Assembly (NCBI GenBank): GCA_934438035.1
Contig: CAKSBK010000025.1
Span: 1 to 9,309 of the forward strand
Origin: an uncultured Christensenellaceae bacterium
GTDB lineage: Bacteria > Bacillota > Clostridia > Christensenellales > Christensenellaceae
Reading direction: 5' to 3'
Length of the DNA: 9,309 nt
Numbering within the stretch: position 1 is the first letter of the stretch; each line of letters starts with the position of its first letter. The translations under genes were made by a program, and so were the position numbers. The notes beneath the pieces were generated by a model. The model did not search any database, was not told the origin of the DNA, and saw only the letters and a list, made by a program, of their open reading frames with translations. Below are positions 1 to 6,071 of the stretch, one piece after another.

Positions 1-517
1 GCGCTTTTAAATATTCTATAGCCAAAATGTTGTTGGGAGAGGAAATAAGCCCTTCATAACCGGGAAAGTACGATAAAAGCGCATCCCTTCTTGCTGATGG
101 GTAGCTTAGCTTGTTTTTAAGCCCGGCTTTTAAAGCCTCTTTATATTCCGCCGGCTCGTTAGTTAAAAATGAAGCTATTTTATATAATGCGCTTAGCTCT
201 GCGTTTTCCGCTCCGAAAGATAAATAGTCGCATACTCCCAAGCTGTTTGCCGTAAAAACTCCTCCACAAGCGAATTTTTCGGCGGTTGCGGAAGAAAAAA
301 GGGAAGGAAGCTCGACGACCATATCTATTCCGTTTAAAAGCGCGGCTTTGGTGCGTTTAAACTTGTCGTATACCGCAGGCTCTCCTCTTTGAGTAAAGCT
401 TCCGCTCATAACGGCTATTACTTTATCACATCCGGTTAATTCTCTCGTCTTCTCAATTTGGTATACATGCCCTGCATGCAGAGGGTTGTATTCGCAAATT
501 ATGACTGAAATTTTCAT
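1..517 (-). CDS. tmcAL: tRNA(Met) cytidine acetate ligase TmcAL, N-terminal part (cut by left edge)
   Basis: This minus-strand reading frame is open from an ATG at 515..517 to the left edge, giving 172 residues of a family that is usually about 400 long. TmcAL (formerly YlbM) uses acetate and ATP to make N4-acetylcytidine at the wobble position of elongator tRNA-Met. The start reads MKISVIICEYNPLHAGH, which carries the nucleotidyltransferase signature HxGH (H14, H17) that binds ATP. Further family marks are MSGSFTQRGEPAV (37-49), the VVELP segment (67-71) and SPNNILAIEYLKA at the visible end. A possible ribosome site (AAGGA) lies about 14 bases before the ATG, which is long, but the start agrees with the family and no better one is visible. 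The gene is divergent from pta, an arrangement I recall from other Clostridia. That its substrate acetate is made by the neighbouring pta-ackA pair is suggestive, but is inference. Confidence 0.93.
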   Translation of the reverse strand, partial: MKISVIICEYNPLHAGHVYQIEKTRELTGCDKVIAVMSGSFTQRGEPAVYDKFKRTKAALLNGIDMVVELPSLFSSATAEKFACGGVFTANSLGVCDYLSFGAENAELSALYKIASFLTNEPAEYKEALKAGLKNKLSYPSARRDALLSYFPGYEGLISSPNNILAIEYLKA

Positions 518-534
518 ACTTTATTAATTAATCC

Positions 535-563
535 TTTTCAAAACAAGACTTTTACGCTATAAT
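535..563 (+). promoter_or_regulatory. Candidate sigma-A promoter of pta-ackA
   Basis: A perfect -10 box TATAAT (558..563) stands 17 bases after TTTTCA (535..540), which matches four of six positions of TTGACA. Transcription would begin near 570 and leave a leader of about 78 bases before pta. The -10 lies in the palindrome ATAATATTAT (559..568). I found no good matching -35 for a promoter on the other strand, so the promoter of tmcAL remains unplaced. Confidence 0.6.
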
Positions 564-570
564 ATTATGT

Positions 571-605
571 TGTATCATGAGATACGTTATTAAAGTTATT
601 ATAAC
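571..605. promoter_or_regulatory. Two inverted repeats in the pta leader, possible operator
   Basis: GTATC-ATGA-GATAC (572..585) is a perfect 5-bp inverted repeat with a four-base centre, and GTTAT-T-ATAAC (595..605) is a second perfect one. The stretch 590..604, TTAAAGTTATTATAA, matches the Bacillus PerR box TTATAATNATTATAA at 12 of 14 defined positions. Both repeats lie just downstream of the predicted start site, where a repressor or an RNA hairpin could act. The region is AT-rich, so chance matches are possible and the regulator is not identified. Confidence 0.3.
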
Positions 606-647
606 AGATATAAAGCAAAAACGCATTACGAAAAGAGGTATTTTGAA

Positions 648-1640
648 ATGGCATTGATGGATTCTATCAAGCAGATGGCAAAGCAGAACATTAAACACAT
701 AGTTCTTGCCGAGGGCACCGAACCCAGAACGGTTGAAGCTGCGGGAATTATCGCGAAAGAAGGCCTTGCAAAGGTAACGCTTCTCGGCAATCCCGATGAA
801 GTCGTTAAAGTTGCTAACGGTAAAAGCCTTGACGGCGTAACGGTAATCGACCCCGAAAAGTCCGAAAAATTTGAAGAGTATGCTAAGCTTTTCTATGAAT
901 TAAGAAAGGCAAAGGGAATTACTCTCGGCCAGGCTCAGCAGCAGATAAAGGATCCCCTCTATTTTGCTACAATGATGATAAAGTGTCAGGATGCCGACGG
1001 AATGGTGGCAGGCGCCATCAATTCAACGGGAAACACCATTAGACCGGCTTTACAGATTATTAAAACAAAGCCCGGCGTTAAAACCGTTTCCGGTGCATTT
1101 CTTATGGAAGTTCCCAATTGCTCTTTAGGCGAAAACGGTAAATTCGTTTTCGGAGACTGCGCAATCTGCATCGATCCTACTGCGGAAGAGCTTGCTACTA
1201 TCGCTATTTCCACTGCAGAAACTGCAAAAACCCTCTTAGGCTACGAGCCTAAGGTTGCAATGCTTTCCTTCTCAACAAAGGGCAGCGCAAAGCATGCAAA
1301 TGTAGATAAGGTAAGAACCGCATACGAGCTTGTTAAGAAGCAGGCTCCCGAGCTTCAGGTTGACGGCGAGCTTCAGGCAGACGCAGCTCTGATTGAAAAA
1401 GTCGGTCAGTTAAAGAGTCCCGGATCTACCGTTGCGGGACATGCCAACGTTCTTATCTTCCCTGATCTCCAGGCGGGAAATATCGGCTATAAGCTTGTTC
1501 AGAGACTTGCCGGCGCAGAAGCAATCGGACCTATCTGTCAGGGCCTTGCAAAGCCGGTTAACGACCTCTCAAGAGGTTGCTCCGTTTCGGATATAGTAAG
1601 CCTCGTAGCTTTAACGGCTGTTCAGGCGCAGAATAACTAA
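648..1640 (+). CDS. pta: Phosphate acetyltransferase (phosphotransacetylase)
   Basis: Pta converts acetyl-CoA and phosphate to acetyl phosphate and CoA in the cytoplasm, the first step of the acetate-forming, ATP-yielding branch of fermentation. The 330 residues match the short, single-domain form without the extra N-terminal domains of the enterobacterial enzyme. Visible family marks are LAEGTEPRT (20-28), DGMVAGAINSTGNTIRP (117-133), MLSFSTKGSAKH (205-216), the DGELQADAAL segment (239-248) and SPGSTVAGHANVLIFPDLQ (257-275). The block DLSRGCSVSDIV (306-317) carries S308, R309 and D315, which line up with the catalytic Ser, Arg and Asp of the Methanosarcina enzyme. The start is chosen by AGAGG (634..638), nine bases upstream; a second ATG three codons in lacks this spacing. 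Acetate kinase follows after 21 bases, so the two are almost surely co-transcribed. Confidence 0.97.
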   Translation: MALMDSIKQMAKQNIKHIVLAEGTEPRTVEAAGIIAKEGLAKVTLLGNPDEVVKVANGKSLDGVTVIDPEKSEKFEEYAKLFYELRKAKGITLGQAQQQIKDPLYFATMMIKCQDADGMVAGAINSTGNTIRPALQIIKTKPGVKTVSGAFLMEVPNCSLGENGKFVFGDCAICIDPTAEELATIAISTAETAKTLLGYEPKVAMLSFSTKGSAKHANVDKVRTAYELVKKQAPELQVDGELQADAALIEKVGQLKSPGSTVAGHANVLIFPDLQAGNIGYKLVQRLAGAEAIGPICQGLAKPVNDLSRGCSVSDIVSLVALTAVQAQNN

Positions 1641-1661
1641 TTTCAGGAAGGAAAAGGAAAC

Positions 1662-2861
1662 ATGGAAAATATACTTATAATCAATGCCGGAAGCTCTTCG
1701 TTAAAATATCAGATAATAGACATGACGGACGAAAGCATTAAAGCTAAGGGAATCGTTGAGAGAATCGGTATTCCCGGCTCTGTTTTAACGCATAAGCCCG
1801 CAGGCAAAGACAAGTTCGTGTTAGAGCAGGATATGCCTACTCACGGCGAAGCGATCGACGCAGTTTTGGCTGCTCTTGTAGATCCCGTTCACGGCGTTAT
1901 TAAGAACATGAACGAAATTAAGGCTGTTGGACACAGAGTTCTTCACGGCGGCGAAAAGTTTACAGCTTCTCAGCTTGTTACAGACGAAGTTATCGAGGGA
2001 ATCAAAGAGTATATTCCGTTAGGACCTCTTCATAATCCCGCAAACCTTAAAGGCATAGAAACCTGCATGGAAAAAATGCCCGGCATTCCCAACGTAGCCG
2101 TTTTTGACACAGCTTTTCATCAAACTATGCCTGATTATGCGTTCCTTTATGCTCTTCCTCTGGAGGCGTATGAAAAGCATCAGATAAGAAAATACGGCTT
2201 CCACGGTACTTCTCACAGATATATTTCTTTAAGAGTGCCGAAAATTTTAAACAGACCTGCGGAGGGCTTAAGGCTGATTTCCTGCCATCTTGGAAACGGC
2301 TCCTCTCTCGCTGCGGTTAAGGACGGAAAGTGCGTTGATACAACTATGGGACTTACTCCTCTCGAGGGTCTTGCGATGGGTACCCGTTCAGGAGATATTG
2401 ATCCCTCGGTTATTCCTTACCTTATGGATAAATTCAATCTTAAAACGGCGGACGAGGCGGTTACTTTCTTAAACAAAAAGTCAGGTATGCTCGGTCTTTC
2501 CGGAAAATCATCCGATTTCAGAGACCTCGAACTCGGCGCAGAGCAGGGAGACCAGAAATGCATTACCGCAAGAGCGCTCTTTAACTACAGAGTTAAGAAG
2601 TATATCGGCGCTTACGCCGCCGCCATGGGCGGCGTTGACGTAATTGCTTTTGCAGGCGGCGTAGGCGAAAATGACGCTCTTGTAAGAAGAGATTCGCTTA
2701 AGGGTCTTGAGTTCCTGGGAATTAAAATTGATGACAACTTAAACAATACCCGCGGTAAGGAGGCTATTATCTCCGCTCCTGATTCTAAGGTAATTGTAAT
2801 GGTTGTTCCTACGAACGAAGAGCTCATGATTGCCCGCGATACATACGAAATCTGCAAATAA
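1662..2861 (+). CDS. ackA: Acetate kinase
   Basis: AckA transfers the phosphate of acetyl phosphate to ADP, giving acetate and ATP, and completes the pathway begun by Pta. The protein has 399 residues, the normal length for this ASKHA-fold kinase. The N-terminal nucleotide-fold motif is INAGSSSLKYQ (7-17). Active-site residues known from the Methanosarcina enzyme can all be found: R92 in GHRVLHGG, D149 in FDTAFHQTMP, H181 in YGFHGTSH, R242 in GTRSGDIDP and E387 in PTNEEL. The phosphate-binding loop HLGNGSS (209-215) and FAGGVGEN (330-337) are intact. The ribosome site AGGAAGG (1645..1651) followed by AAAGG lies just upstream. The stop is followed within four bases by a new promoter and no terminator fits between, so read-through into the DUF177-rpmF unit is likely. 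Confidence 0.98.
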   Translation: MENILIINAGSSSLKYQIIDMTDESIKAKGIVERIGIPGSVLTHKPAGKDKFVLEQDMPTHGEAIDAVLAALVDPVHGVIKNMNEIKAVGHRVLHGGEKFTASQLVTDEVIEGIKEYIPLGPLHNPANLKGIETCMEKMPGIPNVAVFDTAFHQTMPDYAFLYALPLEAYEKHQIRKYGFHGTSHRYISLRVPKILNRPAEGLRLISCHLGNGSSLAAVKDGKCVDTTMGLTPLEGLAMGTRSGDIDPSVIPYLMDKFNLKTADEAVTFLNKKSGMLGLSGKSSDFRDLELGAEQGDQKCITARALFNYRVKKYIGAYAAAMGGVDVIAFAGGVGENDALVRRDSLKGLEFLGIKIDDNLNNTRGKEAIISAPDSKVIVMVVPTNEELMIARDTYEICK

Positions 2862-2864
2862 TCA

Positions 2865-2893
2865 TTGACAAGTCGGCATAATTTAAATATAAT
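2865..2893 (+). promoter_or_regulatory. Perfect consensus sigma-A promoter for DUF177-rpmF
   Basis: TTGACA (2865..2870) and TATAAT (2888..2893) are both exact and are separated by 17 bases, the ideal spacing. Transcription should start near 2900, about 30 bases before the GTG of the DUF177 gene. The promoter begins four bases after the ackA stop, so the ribosomal protein unit can be expressed strongly and independently of acetate metabolism. Confidence 0.88.
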
Positions 2894-2928
2894 AGACAGG
2901 TGTGGTTTGCCCATAAAGGAGGATAACT

Positions 2929-3441
2929 GTGCTTATAAATCTTGAAAGTGCAAAAAACGAGCCGGGAAAGGCTTTTAAAGCGCATTTTTGCGAGGTTCCG
3001 CAGTGCGAGGAATATCCTATTGAATATGAGCTTTCCGCTCCTGTTTCAGTCGAAACGAATTATACTTTCAAAGGCGGAAGCGTATTTGTTAACGGCGAGT
3101 TTACCGCTGTTTTAAAAGTATGCTGCAGCAGGTGCTTAAAAGATATGGAATATTGCATGCAAGCGGATTTTGACGAGGAATTTGCCTTGAAGGAATCCGA
3201 CGATGTTTCATATACCTATGCCGAAGACATGCTTTATCTTGATAAGCTCATTTTAGATAAAATAATGTTTGAGCTTCCCGCAAGATTTCTTTGTAAGCCG
3301 GATTGTAAAGGCCTTTGCCCGCAATGCGGAGCGGATTTAAACGTTGCTCCCTGCGGTTGCAATATATTAAAAATTGATAACAAGAAAATGAACCCCTTTT
3401 CCAAACTTGAGGGGATGTTTGATAACACGGAGGAGGTGTGA
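2929..3441 (+). CDS. DUF177 (YceD-type) cysteine-rich protein, upstream partner of L32
   Basis: This 170-residue protein belongs to the DUF177/YceD family, which is typically encoded just before rpmF and has been linked to 23S rRNA accumulation in other bacteria and in plant plastids. Its exact function here is unknown. The N-terminal half is mostly beta-type sequence and contains CCSRCLKD (65-72). The C-terminal half carries CKPDCKGLCPQCG (122-134) followed by PCGC (141-144). Together these offer enough cysteines for one or more zinc sites, as in the Gram-positive members of the family. The start codon is GTG, fixed by a very strong ribosome site AAAGGAGG (2915..2922) six bases upstream and by the promoter just before it. 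The stop lies three bases before rpmF, so the two are translationally linked. Confidence 0.88.
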   Translation: MLINLESAKNEPGKAFKAHFCEVPQCEEYPIEYELSAPVSVETNYTFKGGSVFVNGEFTAVLKVCCSRCLKDMEYCMQADFDEEFALKESDDVSYTYAEDMLYLDKLILDKIMFELPARFLCKPDCKGLCPQCGADLNVAPCGCNILKIDNKKMNPFSKLEGMFDNTEEV

Positions 3442-3444
3442 CTA

Positions 3445-3621
3445 ATGGCAGTACCCAAGAGAAGAACGAGCAAGGCTCGCAAGCATTCGAGAAAGGCTAA
3501 CTGGAAGGTTTCCTTACCCGGCATCGTAGAGTGCCCCCAGTGCCATGAAGCAAAGCTCGCACATAGAGTTTGCAAGCATTGCGGCTATTATGACGGCAAG
3601 CAGGTCGTTAACGTTGACTGA
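3445..3621 (+). CDS. rpmF: 50S ribosomal protein L32, zinc-binding form
   Basis: This short gene encodes 58 residues beginning [20 protein letters not shown], the conserved basic N-terminus of L32, a component of the large ribosomal subunit. The C-terminal part has two CxxC pairs, CPQC (30-33) and CKHC (43-46), so this is the zinc-ribbon form. Bacteria may carry a second, zinc-free copy used under zinc starvation, but none is seen here. GGAGG (3432..3436), inside the end of the DUF177 gene, gives a good spacing of eight bases. A terminator follows 21 bases after the stop, making rpmF the last gene of its unit. Confidence 0.97.
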   Translation: MAVPKRRTSKARKHSRKANWKVSLPGIVECPQCHEAKLAHRVCKHCGYYDGKQVVNVD

Positions 3622-3642
3622 TAACTTTATGTTGCAAAATTA

Positions 3643-3674
3643 CCCTGTCGTGCTTATGCGTGGCAGGGATTTTT
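3643..3674 (+). terminator. Intrinsic terminator after rpmF
   Basis: An 11-bp stem (3643..3653 with 3658..3668, three of the pairs G-T) closes on the four-base loop TTAT and is followed by ATTTTT (3669..3674). A run of A residues (3636..3639) before the stem could pair with the T tract, so it may also work in the other direction. Its position right after L32 supports the role. Confidence 0.8.
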
Positions 3675-3734
3675 GCGTATAGTTTTTATAATTTGTTTTA
3701 TTCGGCTTTATAACATAATGTCTTCGGTGAAAAA

Positions 3735-4274
3735 ATGGAAATAATAGATATTTCAAAAACAATAGACGAAAACACGGAGGTATACCCGGGAGACCCCTCT
3801 TTTAAAAAACGAGAGATATTAAACATAAAAAACGACGGCGCTTCGGTAAGCGAGCTTGTTATGGGAACGCATATCGCAACGCATATAGATTCTCCTGCGC
3901 ATGTTTTTTTAAAAGCAAAAAATATATCCGATTTACCGCTTGACGTTTTTTTCGGCAGGTGCTCCGTTACTTCCGACGCGCTTAAAAGGGGCGCTAAACG
4001 GATTATTCTTTCTAATAGCAGAAAAGACGGTGAAATTACTCCCGAAGAGGCCGCTCAAATTGTGAATAACGGCGTTGTTCTAATCGGAACTCACAGCCTT
4101 TCGATAGGCTCTATGGAAGTACACAGAATATTGCTCGGCGCAGGAATTGCCGTTCTTGAAAATGCAGAGCTTTTAGACGTTGAAGAGGGAGAGTATTTTC
4201 TTTGCTGTCCTCCGCTGAAAGCGGAAATTGACGCAAGCCCGGTAAGAGCGGTGCTTATTAAAGGATTGTTATGA
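3735..4274 (+). CDS. Cyclase-family metal-dependent hydrolase (kynurenine formamidase-like), compact form
   Basis: The 179 residues match the cyclase family (PF04199), which includes kynurenine formamidase KynB and isatin hydrolase. The motif HIATHIDSPAH (46-56) gives the usual divalent-metal ligands H46, H50 and D52, with H56 close by. The later family marks H130 and the LEN segment with E142 are also present, as is the ending SPVRAVLI (168-175). The N-terminal ISKTIDENTEVYPGDP segment is typical. The protein is shorter than the usual 200 to 220 residues; the segment between FFGRC (72-76) and ITPEEA (101-106) appears to lack about 25 residues. No tryptophan-degradation gene is nearby, so the substrate is unknown and the name KynB is not warranted. 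The start has only a weak ribosome site (GGTGA, 3726..3730). A bare TATAAT (3687..3692) is the best promoter hint. The gene overlaps the next by ATGA. Confidence 0.8.
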   Translation: MEIIDISKTIDENTEVYPGDPSFKKREILNIKNDGASVSELVMGTHIATHIDSPAHVFLKAKNISDLPLDVFFGRCSVTSDALKRGAKRIILSNSRKDGEITPEEAAQIVNNGVVLIGTHSLSIGSMEVHRILLGAGIAVLENAELLDVEEGEYFLCCPPLKAEIDASPVRAVLIKGLL

Positions 4275-4957
4275 ACGAGAAATTAAAGAAAATCATATCG
4301 ATAATTGCAGGGTTGTTTATAATTATATTTATTTTCGGAGAGGTCATTTCCGCTTGCTGCCTGGACGAAGAGTTTTATATAAGCGAGTATGAAAAAATGC
4401 AGACGGCTTCCGATATGGGAATGAGCCATGAAGAGCTTATGAGCGCAACCAACGTGCTGCTTGATTATCTAAAAGACAAGAGAGACAATATCGATTTAAC
4501 GGTTACCGTTGACGGTAAAAAAGTCAAGATGTTTGACGAGAGAGAGACGCTTCATATGATTGACGTTAAGGCGCTATATATAAATGCTCTTACCGTTACG
4601 CGCATACTCGGAGCGTTAGGGCTTCTTTCATTTTTTGCGATTATTGTTTTTAATAAAAAAAGAAGCGGCGTTTTTTTGGGATATCTAAAGGGAAACGGGA
4701 TTTTCCTTGCGATTTTGGCTGTTTTGGGAATTTATGCCGCTATTGATTTTAACAGCTTTTGGACGGGATTTCATAAATTATTCTTTACAAACGATTTATG
4801 GCTATTATATCCCGACGAGCGGCTAATTCAAATGGTTCCCGAGCAGTTTTTCTCTGATCTTGTTTTCAGAATAGTGTTGTTTGTTGTGATTTGCGCAGGC
4901 ATTCCTGCGGCGGTTAATTTTGTGCTTTATAAAATTTCCAAGAAAAAGGAGCTTTAA
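4271..4957 (+). CDS. DUF1461 / TIGR01906 membrane protein, probable Lit-type lipoprotein transacylase
   Basis: This 228-residue membrane protein shows four hydrophobic segments, at about 6-29, 108-127, 142-159 and 197-219. Between them lie two loops predicted to face outward (30-107 and 160-196). The first holds EFYISEYEK (34-42) and ERETLHMIDVKALY (90-103); the second holds FHKLFFTNDLWLLYPDE (167-183). These are the signature blocks of the DUF1461/TIGR01906 family, and H95 and H168 look like its conserved histidines. From memory, the lipoprotein intramolecular transacylase Lit of Enterococcus and Bacillus, which moves an acyl chain on lipoproteins to make the lyso form, belongs to this family. 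That function is therefore probable but not shown by the sequence alone. The ribosome site AAGGA (4261..4265) lies inside the end of the cyclase gene, with which it shares ATGA; tsaD starts immediately after the stop. Both points indicate one operon. Confidence 0.75.
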   Translation: MNEKLKKIISIIAGLFIIIFIFGEVISACCLDEEFYISEYEKMQTASDMGMSHEELMSATNVLLDYLKDKRDNIDLTVTVDGKKVKMFDERETLHMIDVKALYINALTVTRILGALGLLSFFAIIVFNKKRSGVFLGYLKGNGIFLAILAVLGIYAAIDFNSFWTGFHKLFFTNDLWLLYPDERLIQMVPEQFFSDLVFRIVLFVVICAGIPAAVNFVLYKISKKKEL

Positions 4958-6016
4958 ATGAGCTACGAAGATATATGTAAAGAAAAAATCGCGCTTTTGA
5001 GAGAAAAAAGCGACGTTAACATATTGGCTATAGAAACCTCCTGCGACGAAACCGCCTGTGCTGTAGTTAAAAACGGAAGAGAGGTTTTAAGCGATTTTCT
5101 TCACACGCAAATACCCGTTCACGAGCTTTACGGAGGGGTTGTTCCGGAAATAGCTTCAAGAAATCATACGGAAAAGCTGCCATATGTCGTTAATGCAACG
5201 CTTAAAAAGGCAGGGCTGACTTTTAACGACATAGACGCATATGCCGTAACTTACGGTCCCGGACTTGTGGGTGCGCTTTTAACGGGAGTATCGTTCGCAA
5301 AGGCGCTTGCATATGCGGATAACAAGCCTCTTATTAAGGTAAACCATATAGAGGGGCACATCAGCGCCGACTATATAACCCATAAAGATTTGCAGCCGCC
5401 GTTTATTTGCCTTGTCGTTTCGGGAGGACACACCAATATCATCAAGGTGGCGGATTACGGCAAATATACTGTTTTAGGATCTACAAGAGACGACGCTGCG
5501 GGGGAAGCTTTTGATAAGGTTGCAAGAGTTCTCGGGTTAAAATATCCGGGCGGACCTAATCTGCAAAGACTTGCCAAAGACGGAGATAAAAACGCTTTTA
5601 AACTGCCGAGAAGCTTTCGCGGAGAAGATCACCTTGATTTTTCTTTCAGCGGCCTTAAAACCGCTATTATTAACCTTATACATAATATGGAGCAAAAGGG
5701 TGAGAAATACAAAAAAGAAGATATAGCCGCCGCCTTTCAGGCGGAGGTTGCGGACGTGCTTGTTACAAATACCTTTAAAGCGGCAAAGCGAGAGGGACTT
5801 AATAAAATTGCATTTGCCGGGGGAGTATCCGCAAACGAAGGATTAAGAGAGCTTGCATATAAGCGAGCAGAAGGCAAATTCAAGCTATATATGCCGGAGC
5901 TGCATTTCTGTACGGATAACGCGGCTATGATAGCGTCTGCGGCATATTACAGGCTGTTTACCGACGAGCCGGCGCCGCTTACTTTAAACGCAGAGCCTTC
6001 CCTTAAGCTTTTTTAG
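4958..6016 (+). CDS. tsaD: tRNA N6-adenosine threonylcarbamoyltransferase TsaD
   Basis: TsaD transfers the threonylcarbamoyl group from threonylcarbamoyl-AMP to A37 of tRNAs that read ANN codons, working with TsaB and TsaE. Family motifs are AIETSCDET (24-32), GGVVPEIASRNH (59-70), the metal-binding NHIEGH (129-134, ligands H130 and H134), VSGGHTN (154-160), FAGGVSAN (286-293) and CTDNAAMI (318-325) with the third metal ligand D320. The 352 residues include about 19 extra residues before the usual start near NILAIE. This extension is supported by the ribosome site AAAGGAG (4945..4951) and by the ATG abutting the previous stop codon. No tsaB or tsaE lies upstream, where many Bacillota have them. 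The next gene is 55 bases away. Confidence 0.97.
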   Translation: MSYEDICKEKIALLREKSDVNILAIETSCDETACAVVKNGREVLSDFLHTQIPVHELYGGVVPEIASRNHTEKLPYVVNATLKKAGLTFNDIDAYAVTYGPGLVGALLTGVSFAKALAYADNKPLIKVNHIEGHISADYITHKDLQPPFICLVVSGGHTNIIKVADYGKYTVLGSTRDDAAGEAFDKVARVLGLKYPGGPNLQRLAKDGDKNAFKLPRSFRGEDHLDFSFSGLKTAIINLIHNMEQKGEKYKKEDIAAAFQAEVADVLVTNTFKAAKREGLNKIAFAGGVSANEGLRELAYKRAEGKFKLYMPELHFCTDNAAMIASAAYYRLFTDEPAPLTLNAEPSLKLF

Positions 6017-6023
6017 AATTATT

Positions 6024-6064
6024 TCTCCGTTTTATAAATATGATTAATCATAATGAAACGGAGA
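6024..6064 (+). promoter_or_regulatory. Hairpin covering the ribosome binding site of the cwlD-like gene
   Basis: TCTCCGTTTTAT (6024..6035) pairs with ATGAAACGGAGA (6053..6064), a 12-bp stem with a single G-T pair. The loop contains a perfect 12-base palindrome, ATGATTAATCAT (6040..6051), that could form an inner stem. The right arm includes GGAG (6060..6063), the ribosome binding site of the ATG at 6072, and the left arm supplies its complement. It lacks a T tract, so it is not an ordinary terminator. A role in limiting translation or in mRNA cleavage is inference. Confidence 0.55.
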
Positions 6065-6071
6065 TGAGTGT

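Noticed and set aside
564..592. Promoter for tmcAL on the minus strand using CATAAT at 564..569
   Set aside because: The position 17 bases upstream reads TAATAA, a poor -35, so I could not support it.
1564..1577. Inverted repeat ACCTCT-CA-AGAGGT near the end of pta
   Set aside because: It covers codons of the conserved catalytic DLSRG block, so protein constraint explains it and it is too far from the stop to be a terminator.
2618..2634. Perfect GC-rich inverted repeat CGCCGCC-ATG-GGCGGCG inside ackA
   Set aside because: It encodes the AAAMGG segment conserved in acetate kinases (within AYAAAMGGVD); alanine and glycine codons alone produce the symmetry.
2902..2916. Four-codon upstream reading frame GTG GTT TGC CCA TAA before the DUF177 gene
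   Set aside because: It has no ribosome site and begins almost at the predicted transcription start; it is most likely chance.
3687..3714. TATAAT (3687..3692) and TATAAC (3709..3714) before the cyclase gene as promoters
   Set aside because: Neither has a recognisable -35 at proper spacing, so I mention them only as hints and do not list a promoter.
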